A DNA stretch of 64,000 bases. It comes from Paulownia fortunei (lineage: Eukaryota > Streptophyta > Magnoliopsida > Lamiales > Paulowniaceae). Position numbers and translations under genes: made by a program. The stretch covers positions 13,782,060 to 13,846,059 of the forward strand of contig CM033108.1 of the NCBI GenBank assembly GCA_019321725.1, given 5' to 3'. This document shows positions 22,201 through 34,169 of the stretch, one piece after another. The notes beneath the pieces were generated by a model. The model made no database searches and was not told the origin of the DNA. It saw only the letters and a program-made list of their open reading frames with translations. Numbering within the stretch: position 1 is the stretch's first letter; every line of letters starts with the position of its first letter.

Positions 22201-25200
22201 AAATTACTTGTCTATTTTCAAGACAATAAATCGCTGTTTACATTCCTGATTGTAAGGAAATGACCTTACTTATTTTATTTTCGTATTATTAAACATTTTA
22301 CTTTTCTAATTGCACGGGATTAGTTGTTTAGTATTTGATTTGTTTTCTTTTCAAGTTATTTAGTAATTCGGCTTTGTAAAATAAAGTAATCGTAATAGAA
22401 AATGTTTCAAGATTGAAATATTATTTGTGAGAGCTTTCCTCTTTGGTTCATCAAAGAATTATTTTCTTCTTTTTAAGAATCTTCTTATGGCGTTCATCCA
22501 AAACTTATCACTCACAATTTTTTCTCATCTTGGGTGTGGCGTCTATCCAAGTTTCTTATACCTTTATTTCTTATCTTTTAATAGATAATGTGTCAAGGTC
22601 ATTATTCTTACAAGATTGTGGATCTAAATTAAGAGGATCCCAAGAAAAATATTTTTAAGGATATTCGGGTCTCATTTTTCATTGTGAGGTTCGTACCATT
22701 TAATATGGAGCATCATTAATTGTTGGACTAATAATAAGGACAAGGGCTAAAAGGTATAAAGACGCACTTAATGGGCTGATTCATTATATTCATGTTGATT
22801 CCAATATGTTGCAATTTTGATGGGTCCAAAATAAGATCATTGGCTAATATGTCATTAATAAAAGCTTTTCAATTTGTCAATTTCAGCATATTCATTAATT
22901 TGCATAAGAGGAAAGTCTGAAATTTTCGAATTTCTGTAAGTAAATATATCAAAAAAAGACTCTACAATAAAGGGTAAATTACTTTCATATTTTCAAGACA
23001 CTAATCGCCTTTTACTTTCTTCATTGATTCAAATGGATTAACTATACTTTTTTTTTTTGAAAACCTTTCATGACAATTAAAATTGCCATTTACTTTCGCG
23101 ATTGTAAAGGATTGGCCTTTCTTATTTTCTATTCTTATTATTGGACATTTTACTTTATTGATTGAAAGGGTTAGTTATCTAGGATTTGATTTTATTTTGT
23201 TTTTAGGTTATTCAGTAATTCAACTTTGTAAAATAAAGTAATCCTACTAGAAAATAATTCAAGACTGAAATAATATTTGTGAGAGTTTTCCTCTTTAGTT
23301 TTCCAAAGAACTATTTTTTTAAATTATCAAAATTCCTATTGTGGCCTTCATTCTTGACCTATCACTCACAATCTTTATCATCTATCTTGAGTGTGGCGTC
23401 TACCCAAATTTCTCATAGCTTTGTTTCTTATATTTTAGTAGATAATGGGTCAAAGACTTAGTTGTTGCAAGATTGTGAATCTGAATTAACTCGATCCTAG
23501 GAAAATCTCTTATGAATGTTCGAGTCTAATTTTTCATTGACAAGATCATTGGCTAGTCATGATGTCATTAAGGAAAGAATTTCAATTCGTCGATTTTATT
23601 ATTTTGATTGATTTGGGAATGAAGAACGCTTGCAAATTTGTCAATTTTTGTATGATGTTATCAAGTAATCACTCTGCAATAAACGGTAAATTACTTGTCT
23701 ATTTTCAAGACAATAAATCGCTGTTTACATTCCTGATTGTAAGGAAATGACCTTACTTATTTTATTTTCGTATTATTAAACATTTTACTTTTCTAATTGC
23801 ACGGGATTAGTTGTTTAGTATTTGATTTGTTTTCTTTTCAAGTTATTTAGTAATTCGGCTTTGTAAAATAAAGTAATCGTAATAGAAAATGTTTCAAGAT
23901 TGAAATATTATTTGTGAGAGCTTTCCTCTTTGGTTCATCAAAGAATTATTTTCTTCTTTTTAAAAATCTTCTTATGGCGTTCATCCAAAACTTATCACTC
24001 ACAATTTTTTCTCATCTTGGGTGTGGCGTCTATCCAAGTTTCTTATACCTTTATTTCTTATCTTTTAATAGATAATGTGTCAAGGTCATTATTTTTACAA
24101 GATTGTGGATCTAAATTAAGACGATCCCAAGAAAAATATTTTTAAGGATATTCGGGTCTCATTTTTCATTGTGAGGTTCGTACCATTTAATATGGAGCAT
24201 CATTAATTGTTGGACTAATAATAAGGGCAAGGGTTAAAAGGAATAAAGATGCACTTAATGGGCTGATTCATTATATTAGGGTTGATTCCAATATGTTGCA
24301 ATTTATGATGGGTCCAAAATAAGATCATTGGCTGATAATGTCATTAATGAAAGCTTTTTAATTTGTCAATTTCAGCATATTCATTAATTTGCATAAGAGG
24401 AAAGCCTGAAATTTTCGAATTTCTGTAAGTATATATCAAAAAAAGACTCTACAATAAAGGGTAAATTACTTTTCTATTTTCAAGACACTAATCGCCTTTT
24501 ACTTTCTTCATTGATTCTAAGGGATTAACTATACTTATTTTCTTTGAAAACCTGTCAGGAAATTAAATTGCCATTTCTTTCATGATTGTAAAGGATTGAC
24601 TTGTCTTATTTTCTATTCTTATTATTGGATATTTTACTTTATTGATTGAAAGGGTTAGCTGTCTAGGATTTGATTTTATTTTGTTTTTAGGTTATTCAGT
24701 AATTCAACTTTGTAAAATAAAGTAATCCTACTAGAAAATAATTCAAGACTGAAATAATATTTGTGAGAGTTTTCCTCTTTAGTTTTCCAAAGAACTATTT
24801 TTAAAATTATCAAAATTCTTTTGTGGCCTTCATTTTTAACCTATCACTCACAATCTTTATCATCTATCTTGAGTGTGGCGTCTACCCAAATTTCTCATAC
24901 CCTTGTTTCTTATATTTTAGTAGATAATGGGTCAAAGATTTAGTTGTTGCAAGATTGTGAAGCTGAATTAAGTCGATCCTAGGAAAATCTCTTATGAATG
25001 TTCGAGTCTAATTTTTCATTGACAAGATCATTGGCTAGTCATGATGTCATTAAGGAAAGATTTTCAATTTGTCAATTTCATTATTTTGATTGATTTGGGA
25101 ATGAAGAAAGCTTGCAAATTTGCCAATTTTTTGTATGATGTTATCAAGTAGTCACTCTGCAATAAATGACAAATTGCTTGTCTATTTCCAAGACAATATA

Positions 25201-25657
25201 TGCTGGTTACATTCCTGATTGTAAGGAAATGACCTTTCTTATTTTATTTTCGTATTATTGAATATTTTACTTTTCTAATTGTACGGGATTAGTTGTTTAG
25301 TATTTGATTTATTTTTTCTTTTCAAGTTATTTAGTAATTCGGCTTTGTAAAACAAAGTAATCGTAATAGAAAATGTTTCAAGATTGAAATATTATTTGTG
25401 AGAGTTTTCCTCTTTGGTTCTTCAAAAAATTATTTTCTTCTTTTTAAGATTCTTCTTATGGTGTTCATCCAAACTTATCACTCACAATTTTTTCTCATCT
25501 TGGATGTGGCGTCTACCCAAGTTTCTTATACCTATTTCTTATTTTTTAATAGATAATGTGTCAAGGTCATTGTTCTTACAAGATTGTGGATCTAAATTAA
25601 GACGATACCAAAAAAAATATTCCTAAGGATATTCGGGTCTCATTTTTCATTGTGAGG
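19293..25657 (+). repeat. Inverted satellite block, type II (about 1.48-kb period)
   Basis: The same satellite in reverse orientation, so the marker appears as 'ttcattgtgagg'. A-half markers lie at about 19720, 21201, 22685, 24172 and 25651, a period of 1479-1487 bp. The unit is about 0.1 kb shorter than in the forward arrays because every B start is fused to late A sequence at 'ttcattgacaagatcattgg' (about 20570, 22052, 23539 and 25020), removing about 105 bp of the A-B junction. The two middle units are very similar to each other. The recurring 60-77-codon plus-strand frames are not conserved genes. The block ends at an assembly gap. Confidence 0.92.
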
Positions 25658-25757
25658 NNNNNNNNNNNNNNNNNNNNNNNNNNNNNNNNNNNNNNNNNNN
25701 NNNNNNNNNNNNNNNNNNNNNNNNNNNNNNNNNNNNNNNNNNNNNNNNNNNNNNNNN
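25658..25757. other. Assembly gap, 100 N
   Basis: Exactly 100 unknown bases, the conventional placeholder for a gap of unknown size. The right end of the inverted block lies inside it. The sequence before it ends at the start marker in reverse orientation, and the sequence after it begins just before the same marker in forward orientation. Confidence 0.98.
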
Positions 25758-28700
25758 GTTATTCACATTGTTAAAACATATGAACCTCACAATGAAAAAT
25801 TAGACCCCGAAGATTCATAAGAGATTTTTCCTGGGATCGTCTTTGTTCATCTTCACAATCTTGTAAGAAAAAAGTCTTTGACCCATTATCTACTAAAAGA
25901 TAAGAAACAATGGTATAAGAAATTTGGGTAGACGCCACACTCAAGATAGATGATAAAGATTGTGACTAATAGGTCAAGGATGAAGGCTACAAGAATAATT
26001 TTGATAATTTAAGAAAATAGTTCTTTGAAAAACCAATGAGCAAAACCCTCACAAATATTATTTCAGCCTTGAATCATTCTCTATTAGGATTACTTTGTTT
26101 TATAAAGCTGAATTTCTAAAAATAGCCTAAAAAAAAATCAAATCCTAGACAACTAACCCTTTCAATCAATAAAGTAAAATGTCCAATAATAAGAATAGAG
26201 AATAAGAAAGGTCAATCCCTTACAATTGCGAAAGTAATGGCAATTAATTGTCCTGAAAAGTTTTCAAAGAGAATAAGGATAGCTAATCCCTCAGAATCAA
26301 TCAAGAAAGTAAAGGGCGATTAGTGTTTTAAAAATAGACAAGTAATTTACCCTTTGTTGCAGAGTTTTTATTTGATAAATACTTGTAGAAATTTGCAAAT
26401 TTGCAGGCTTTCCTCTTGCGCAAATTAATACATATGCTGAAATTGACAAATTAAAAAGCTTTCCTTAATGACATTAACAACCAATGATCTTATTTTAGAC
26501 CCATCTTAAATTGCAACATATTATAATCAACTAGAATCTAATGAATCAGCCCATTAAGTGCGTATTTATACCTTTTAGCCGTTGCCCTTATTATTAGTCC
26601 AACAATTAATGATGCTCCATTATTGTCATCATTAAATGACATGAACCTCACAATGAAAAATGAGACCCCAAATATCCTTAAGTATATTTTTTTTCTAGAT
26701 CATCTTAATTCAGATTCACAATCTTGCAAGAATAATGACCTTGACCCATTAACTATTAAAATATAATAAGAAACTTGGGTAGACGCCACACCAAGACGAG
26801 AAAGACTGTGAGTATAGGTTTATGATGAACGCCACAAGAAGAATCTTAAGAAGAAGAAAATAGTTCTTTGAAGAACCAAAGAGGAAAACTCTCACAAATG
26901 TTATTTGAACTTGAAACATTTTCTATTAGGATTACTTTGTTTTACAAAGCCGAATTACTAAATAAGTTAAAAACAAAATAAACCAAATACTAAACAATTA
27001 ATCCCGTACAATCAAAAGAGTAAATATTTCAATGTTATGAAAATAAAATAAGAAGGTCATTTCCCTTACAATCACAGAACTAAACAGCGATTTATTGTCT
27101 TGAAAACAGGCAAGTAATTTGCCATTTATTGCAGAGCCTTTGCTTGGAAACAATATAATGAAAATTGGCATATTTGCAAGCTTTCTTCATTCCCCAATCA
27201 ATCAATATTCAAAAATTGACAAATTGAAAAGTTTTCCTTAATGATATGGCTAGCCAATGGTCTCGTTTTGCACCTATCTTAATTGCATCATATTAGAACA
27301 ACAATAACATGCAATGGATCCTTTGAGTATGCTCCGTTATTCACATTGTTAAAACATATGAACCTCACAATGAAAAATTAGACCCCGAAGATCATAAGAG
27401 ATTTTTCTTGGGATCGTCTTTCTTCATCTTCACAATCTTGTAAAAAAAAAAGTCTTTGACCCATTATCTACTAAAAGATAAGAAACAATGGTATAAGAAT
27501 ATAAGAGGTATACGCCACACTCAAGATAGATGAGAAAGATTGTGACTAATAGGTCAAGGCTATAAGAATAATTTGATAATTTAAGAAAATAGTTCTTTGA
27601 AAAACCAATGAACAAAACTCTCACAAATATTATTTCAGCTTTGAATCATTCTCTATTAGGATTACTTTGTTTTATAAAGCTGAATTACTAAAAATAGCCT
27701 AAAAAAAAATCAAATCCTAGACAACTAACCCTTTCAATCAATAAAGTAAAATGTCCAATAATAAGAATAGAGAATAAGAAAGGCCAATCCCTTACAATTG
27801 CTAAAGTAATGACAATTAATTGTCCTGAAAAGTTTTCAAAGAGAATAAGGATAGCTAATCCCTCAGAATCATCAAGAAAGTAAAGGGCGATTAGTGTTTT
27901 GAAAATAGGCAAGTAATTTACCCTTTGTTGCAGAGTCTTTATTTGATAAATACTTGTAGAAATTCGCAAATTTGCAGGCTTTCCTCTTGCGTAAATTAAT
28001 ACATATGCTGAAATTAATAAATTGAAAAGCTTTCCTTAATGACATTAACAACTAATGATCTTATTTTAGACCATCTTAAATTGCAACATATTATAATCAA
28101 CTAAAATCTAATGAATCAGCCCATTAAGTGAATATTTATACCTTTTAGCCGTTGCCCTTATTATTAGTCCAACAATTAATGATGCTCCATTATTGTCATC
28201 ATTAAATGATATGAACCTCACAATGAAAAATGAGACCCCTAATATCCTTAAGTAATATTTTTTTTCTAGAATCGTCTTAATTCAGATTCACAATCTTGCA
28301 AGAATAATAACCTTGTCCCATTAACTATTAAAATATAATAAAAAACTTGGGTAGACGCCACACCAAACGAGAAAGACTGTGAGTGATAGTTTATGATGAA
28401 CGCCCAAGAAGAATCTTAAGAAGAAGAAAATAGTTCTTTGAAGAACCAAAGAGAAAACTCTCACAAATGTTATTTGAACTTGAAACATTTTCTATTAGGA
28501 TTACTTTATTTTACAAAGCCGAATTACTAAATAAGTTAAAAAGAAAATAAACCAAATACTAAATAATTAATCCCGTACAATCAAAAGAGTAAAAAGTTCA
28601 ATGTTATGAAAATAAAATAAGAAAGGTCATTCCCTTTTAATCACAGAAGTAAACAGCGATTTATTGTCTTGAAAACAGGCAAGTAATTTGCCATTTATTG

Positions 28701-30423
28701 CAGAGCCTTTGCTTGGTAACAATATAATGAAAATTGGCATATTTGCAAGCTTTCTTCATTCCCCAATCAATCAATATCCTAAAATTGACAAATTGAAAAA
28801 TTTTCCTTAATGATATTGGCTAGCCAATGGTCTCGTTTTGCACCTATCTTAAATTGCATCATATTAGAACCAACAATAACATGCAATGGATCCTTTGAGG
28901 ATGCTTCGTTATTCACATTGTTAAAACATATGAACCTGACAATGAAAAATTAGACCCCGAAGATTCATAAGTGATTTTTCCTGGGATCGTCTTTGTTCAT
29001 CTTCACAATCTTGTAAGAAAAAAGTCTTTGACCCATTATCTACTAAAAGATAAGAAACAGTGGTATAAGAAATTGGGTAGACGCCACACTCAAAATAGAT
29101 GAGAAAGATTGTGACTAATAGGTCAAGGATGAAGGCCACAAGAATAATTTTGATAATTTAAGAAAATAGTTCTTTGAAAAACTAATGAGCAAAACTCTCA
29201 CAAATATTATTTGAGCCTTGAATCATTCTCTATTAGTATTACTTTGTTTTATAAAGCTGAATTACTAAAAATAGCCTAAAAAAAAATCAAATCCTAGACA
29301 ACTAACCCTTTCAATCAATAAAGTAAAATGTCCAATAATAACAATAGAGAATAAGAAATGCCAATCCCTTACAATTGCTAAAGTAATGACAATTAATTGT
29401 CCTGAAAAGTTTTCAAAGAGAATAAGGATAGCTAATCCCTCAGAATCAATCAAGAAAGTAAAGGGCGATTAGTGTTTTGAAAATAGACAAGTGATTTACC
29501 CTTTATTGCAGAGTCTTTATTTGATAAATAGTTGCAGAAATTTGCAAATTTGCAGGCTTCCCTCTAGCGCAAATTAATAAATATGCTGCAATTGACAAAT
29601 TGAAAAGCTTTCCTTAATGAAATTAAAAACTAATGATCTTATTTTGTACCCATCTTAAATTGCAACATATTAGAATCAACCTGAATTTAATGAATCAGCC
29701 CATTAAGTGTCTTTATACCTTTTAGCCCTTGCCCTTATTATTTGTCCAACAATTAATGATACTCCATTATTGTCATCATTAAATGATATGAACCTCACAA
29801 TGAAAAATGAGACCCAAATATCCTTAAGTATATTTTTTTTCTAGAATTGTCTTTTTTCAGATTCACAATCTTGCAAGAATAATGACCTTGACCCATTTAC
29901 TATTAAAATATAATAAGAAACTTGGATAGACGCCACACCAAGACGAGAAAGACTGTGAGTGATAGGTTTATGATGAACGCCACAAGAAGAATCTTAAGAA
30001 AAGAAAATAGTTCTTTGAAGAACCAAAGTGGTAAACTCTCACAAATGTTATTTGAATCTTGAAACATTTTCTATTAGAATTACTTTATTTTACAAAGCCG
30101 AATTACTAAATAAATTAAAAAAAATAAACCAAATACTAAACAACTAATCCCGTACAATCAAAAAAGTAAAATGTTCAATGTTAAGTAAATAAAATAAGAA
30201 AGGTTATTCCCTTACAATCACAGAAGTAAACAGCGATTTATTATCTCGAAAACAGACAAGTAATTTTCCATTTTATTTGCATAGCCTTTTCTTGGTAACA
30301 ACATACTGAAAATTGGCATGTTTGCAAGCTTTCTTCATTCCCCAATCAATCAATATATTAAATTTGACAAATTGAAAAGCTTTCCTTAATGACATTGGCG
30401 AGCCTATGATCTCGTTTTGCACC
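25758..30423 (-). repeat. Satellite array block, type III, first part
   Basis: Forward orientation again. B starts at about 25782, 27360 and 28932, and A at about 26643, 28213 and 29790, a period of about 1.57-1.58 kb. Type III is recognised by 'gtcatcattaaatgat', 'tgagaccccaaatat' and 'gttttcaaagagaataagg' where type I has 'gttttcgaagaaaataagg'. No gene is present. The array is split by a solo LTR in the late part of an A half. Confidence 0.93.
30419..30423. repeat. Target site duplication of the solo LTR, left (GCACC)
   Basis: GCACC precedes TGTGATACCC. Undisturbed satellite reads 'cgttttgcacctatctt' at this point. Confidence 0.95.
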
Positions 30424-33269
30424 TGTGATACCCGAACCTCTTACTACTCACATGGCCAAATATGATTCATGCATTACGTGTTAATTTTATATGCTAATTG
30501 CATTTCTATTGACATTGCATAATTTATTTCATTTTATACGACATTTTTGAATATTAAACTTAATTCTGAAGCTCTTACCCGGTATTAGTTATTGAATTTT
30601 CTAATCTAAGTAGTTGATTTTATATTGAAATAAGAATAAAATGAGGTGGATCAATATTAGATATAGATGGGATATATAGGTTATAATTTTGGAAGTGTTA
30701 AAAGTGTTACTAGTAAGCTTATACGGTTTACTTTGATTTGATCAAGTTATTTCAAAAGTATATATATTTGTAAATTAACATACTTGGATATTAGACATGA
30801 TATAATGTGATTTAAGTGTCCTATTACAAGGCCCTATATGCATATAATTTTAGAAATGCAAACTTGATATTTCGTTAAGAATCGGATGTGAATCGGTTTG
30901 GAGATCGAATGAACGGATATAGGAAATAACTATGGGAATGAATGGTGACTAAGATAGGTTGCAACCAAATAAAAATAGGTGAGACACACAAGATTAGGGC
31001 TGCAAGATAAGGGAGAAAATCAGATTTTTCTATTATTGCCACCTCATGCTTTCTTATTAAGCTTAAGCTAACATCTCAGCTAACACCTCAAACCCTTCAC
31101 CCTTAAGCAACGACCAGACCCTCATTTCAGCCATTTTCATCTTCCAAACACACACCTTAAGGTCTCCAAGTGATCCAAATTGATTCCAAGTCGAAATAAA
31201 AGCAAGAAAAGCAAAGGAGAAGTGATTACCATCAAGTTACCTCAAAATCTGCATAGGTAACACTTATCTACGGTTTTGCCTTTGGTTTTCAAATTATTAT
31301 GAATGGTTTTATTGTTTATTAAGCTTTCAATATCTCTTATAAAGGTGTTAGGAAGTTTTTAGTTAGACTTTGGTGCACAAAGAAAGGGTTTTGAATGACA
31401 AACACTTAATAGGAAATACTTGTGGCAGAAACTGTCATCTTACTATTTTCTTGTGTTTTAGGCTTCAAAAGTGTATGGTATGTTGAGTAAAACCTATAAT
31501 TATTACCATTTACATGACCATATATGAGTTAAGAGTATTGGAATGAAGTTTTATCAGTTGGAAATTGAAATAGAGAATGATATTGGAGAAACACTCAAAC
31601 TGCCAAAATAGCAAAATCTTATTTTGGTGTGCTGTGAAGGAAACTGAATTAAGGGAGCTAAATCCATTATTTTTGGTAATATTATGACCTATTTATCTCC
31701 TTATATATGTTATCTAAGTATGGTGAAAATTTTGGAGTGATTGAATATACTTAATGGTGCCAAAACCATTAATGTCATGAAGTGTGCAAAACTGTCACGG
31801 TAGGAAACAATCTGTTTCAGTATGTCGTGAAGAGAGCTAAACTTGGAAAGCTATATCCATGATTGTAGCAATTATATGATATGGTTACATTTATATACAT
31901 GTTATCTAAGTGTGGTAAAAATTTGGGAGTGATTGGATATGCTTAGGGATGTTAAAATTATCATGCAACTAAACTTGACAGCAAGAAAATATGAAAATAT
32001 GAATCTGTCACATTTAATCACTTAGCATGTTTCAACCTAGACATGTTGCTATTGACTGTTAACAATTAGGCACATGCTATTAGATTTATAATAATTCAAT
32101 TACATGATGTTTGCATGTATTTAAGATGAGAAATTGAGGTATTTGAGGGGCTATATTGGGTTCTAGTTTGTGAAAGCTTGATTGTTAGCTTATAGCTTGG
32201 TGTTTAAGGTCTAGTATGAGATTTTGTGCTTTCAACTTGCCAAATTGGGAATGGTGCTTGATGTTGGGTAATATTACAGGCTATTTTACATCTAAGGTTG
32301 GAGAGGAATACTAAAAATTTTAGACTAAGCCACCAACCAAGTGAAAGGTAAGTAAAGATTTATTGCAACCACAATGCATAGACATAGTAGATGTGTGAAT
32401 TATATGTAATATCATAAATCATATGTGCATAGTAGAGGGCTCTCCATTGAGCATACATACATGGGCGTTGTCATTGGTACGTGCATGCATCATATACGAG
32501 CATTGTGATAAATCTTGCATTGCACGGCATGATTCTGAGAAAGAAAAATATTTTGCTGACCACTACTAGTGCACCGAAGCATGCATGAATTTGCATGGTT
32601 TTATGCATGGATTTGCAGGTTCGCGTGCATGGATTTGCATGCGTATGAGTATGCATGGATTTGCATGCTTATATGATTATTGCCATTGGATTATGGCGGT
32701 ATACAGAGCTCTTTTCTGGTGCATGGGAAGTAGCGTTGGTCAGAGGCCCAAGAAAGAAATGATTTTGAGAGAAATATTTTGATGCATAAAATTGCATTGT
32801 GGCATAGCATTTTGAGATGCATGACTTGATATTATGGATTATTCTTTGACATGCATAATATTTACTTGCTGAGCGTTAGCTCATATAGTTTATGCATTGT
32901 AGGTGAGTCTGGTGATACTTGATACCATGGACTTACTGGGCAAGCTGTTGGGGTTTCTACAGGTTCTGAGGATCAGTGTACATGGATGACGACCTGTTGG
33001 TTGATTGTTAACTTATTTGATTTTATAGTCTATTGTATTAGGTTTTTGGATTTATACTGTGTTACTTTTATAACTTTTCTGTACACGGGTATATAAATAT
33101 TATGATTGTTATGGGTCCTCTGCAGGTATATATATTAGTCTGTGAGTGGGAAAATCTTTATTATTTATTAATATATTACAGGAAAAAAATTAATAATGCA
33201 TGCACACAGGCTCTATTATGTTAAATTATACTATAATATTATATAGTTGATAGTAATGGGGGTGTTACA
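30424..33269 (+). mobile_element. Solo LTR of the chromovirus family (about 2.85 kb)
   Basis: Complete LTR, TGTGATACCC to TGTTACA, 2846 bp, with GCACC on both sides and no internal sequence. It is colinear with the LTR at 2466 but clearly diverged in the last 0.4 kb (after 'tgcattgtaggtgagt' near 32907), so it belongs to a related subgroup. Deleting it with one GCACC restores an A half of normal length. It is the expected product of recombination between the two LTRs of one element. No gene is present; the minus-strand frame near 32471-32656 (His/Thr-rich) is an artefact of the CATGCA-rich repeat. Confidence 0.95.
32579..32672 (+). repeat. CATGCA-rich short repeat in the solo LTR
   Basis: About four imperfect copies of 'gcatggatttgcatg', one more than in the LTR at 2466. 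It is a candidate binding region for B3-type (RY motif) factors or simply an unstable minisatellite; the sequence alone does not decide. Confidence 0.65.
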
Positions 33270-33274
33270 GCACC
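33270..33274. repeat. Target site duplication of the solo LTR, right (GCACC)
   Basis: Followed by 'tatcttaaattgcatcattt', the normal continuation of the A half. Confidence 0.95.
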
Positions 33275-33361
33275 TATCTTAAATTGCATCATTTTAGAAC
33301 CAACAATAACATGTAATGGATCCTTTAATGATGCTCCGTTATTCACATTGTTAAAACATAG

Positions 33362-34169
33362 GAACCTCACATGAAAAATTAGACCCCGAATATTCATACG
33401 AGATTTTTCCTGGGATCGTCTTTATTCATCTTCAAAATCTTGTAAGAAAAAAGTCTTTGACCCATTATCTAATAAAAGATAAGAAACAATGGTATAAGAA
33501 ATTTGGATAGACGCCACACTCAAGATAGATGAGAAAGATTATGAGCGATAGGTCAAGGATGAAGGCCACAAGAAGAATTTTGATAAGTTAAGAAAATAGT
33601 TCTTTGAAAACCAATGATCAAAACTCTCATAAATATTATTTCAGCCTTGAATCATTCTCTATTAGGATTACTTTGTTTTATAAAGCTAAATTACTAAAAA
33701 ATAGCCTAAAAAAAATAAATCAAATCCTAGACAACTAACCCTTTCAATCAATAAAGTAAAATGTCCAACAATAAGAATAGAGAATAAGAAAGGCTAATCC
33801 CTTACAATTGCGAAAGTAATGGCAATTAATTGTCTTGAAAAGTTTTCAAAGAGAATAAGGATAGCTAATCCCTCAAAATCAATCAAGAAAGTAAAGGGGA
33901 TTAGTGTCTTGAAAACAGGCAAGTAATTTGCCATTTATTGCAGAGTCTTTACTTGAACAGCATACTAAAAATTGGCATATTTGCAGGCTTTCTTCATTCC
34001 CCAATCAATCAATTTACTGAAATTGACAAATTAAAAAGCTTTCCTTAATGACATTAGCTACCGAATGATCTCGTTTTGCACCTATCTTAAATTACAATAT
34101 ATTAGAACCAACAACAACATGCAATGGATCCTTTGGTGATGCTCCGTTATTCTCATTGTTAAAACATAC
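33362..34169 (-). repeat. Hybrid B/A satellite monomer (808 bp)
   Basis: B sequence as far as 'gattagtgtcttgaaaa' (about 33901-33917), then A sequence ('caggcaagtaatttgcca', 'attggcatatttgcaggc', 'cgttttgcacc') to the next B start. The switch falls in a stretch shared by both halves, as expected for homologous unequal exchange. Confidence 0.85.

Noticed and set aside
32471..32656. A His/Thr-rich minus-strand frame in the solo LTR
   Set aside because: It is the translation of the CATGCA-rich short repeat; the corresponding frame is not kept in the other LTRs.
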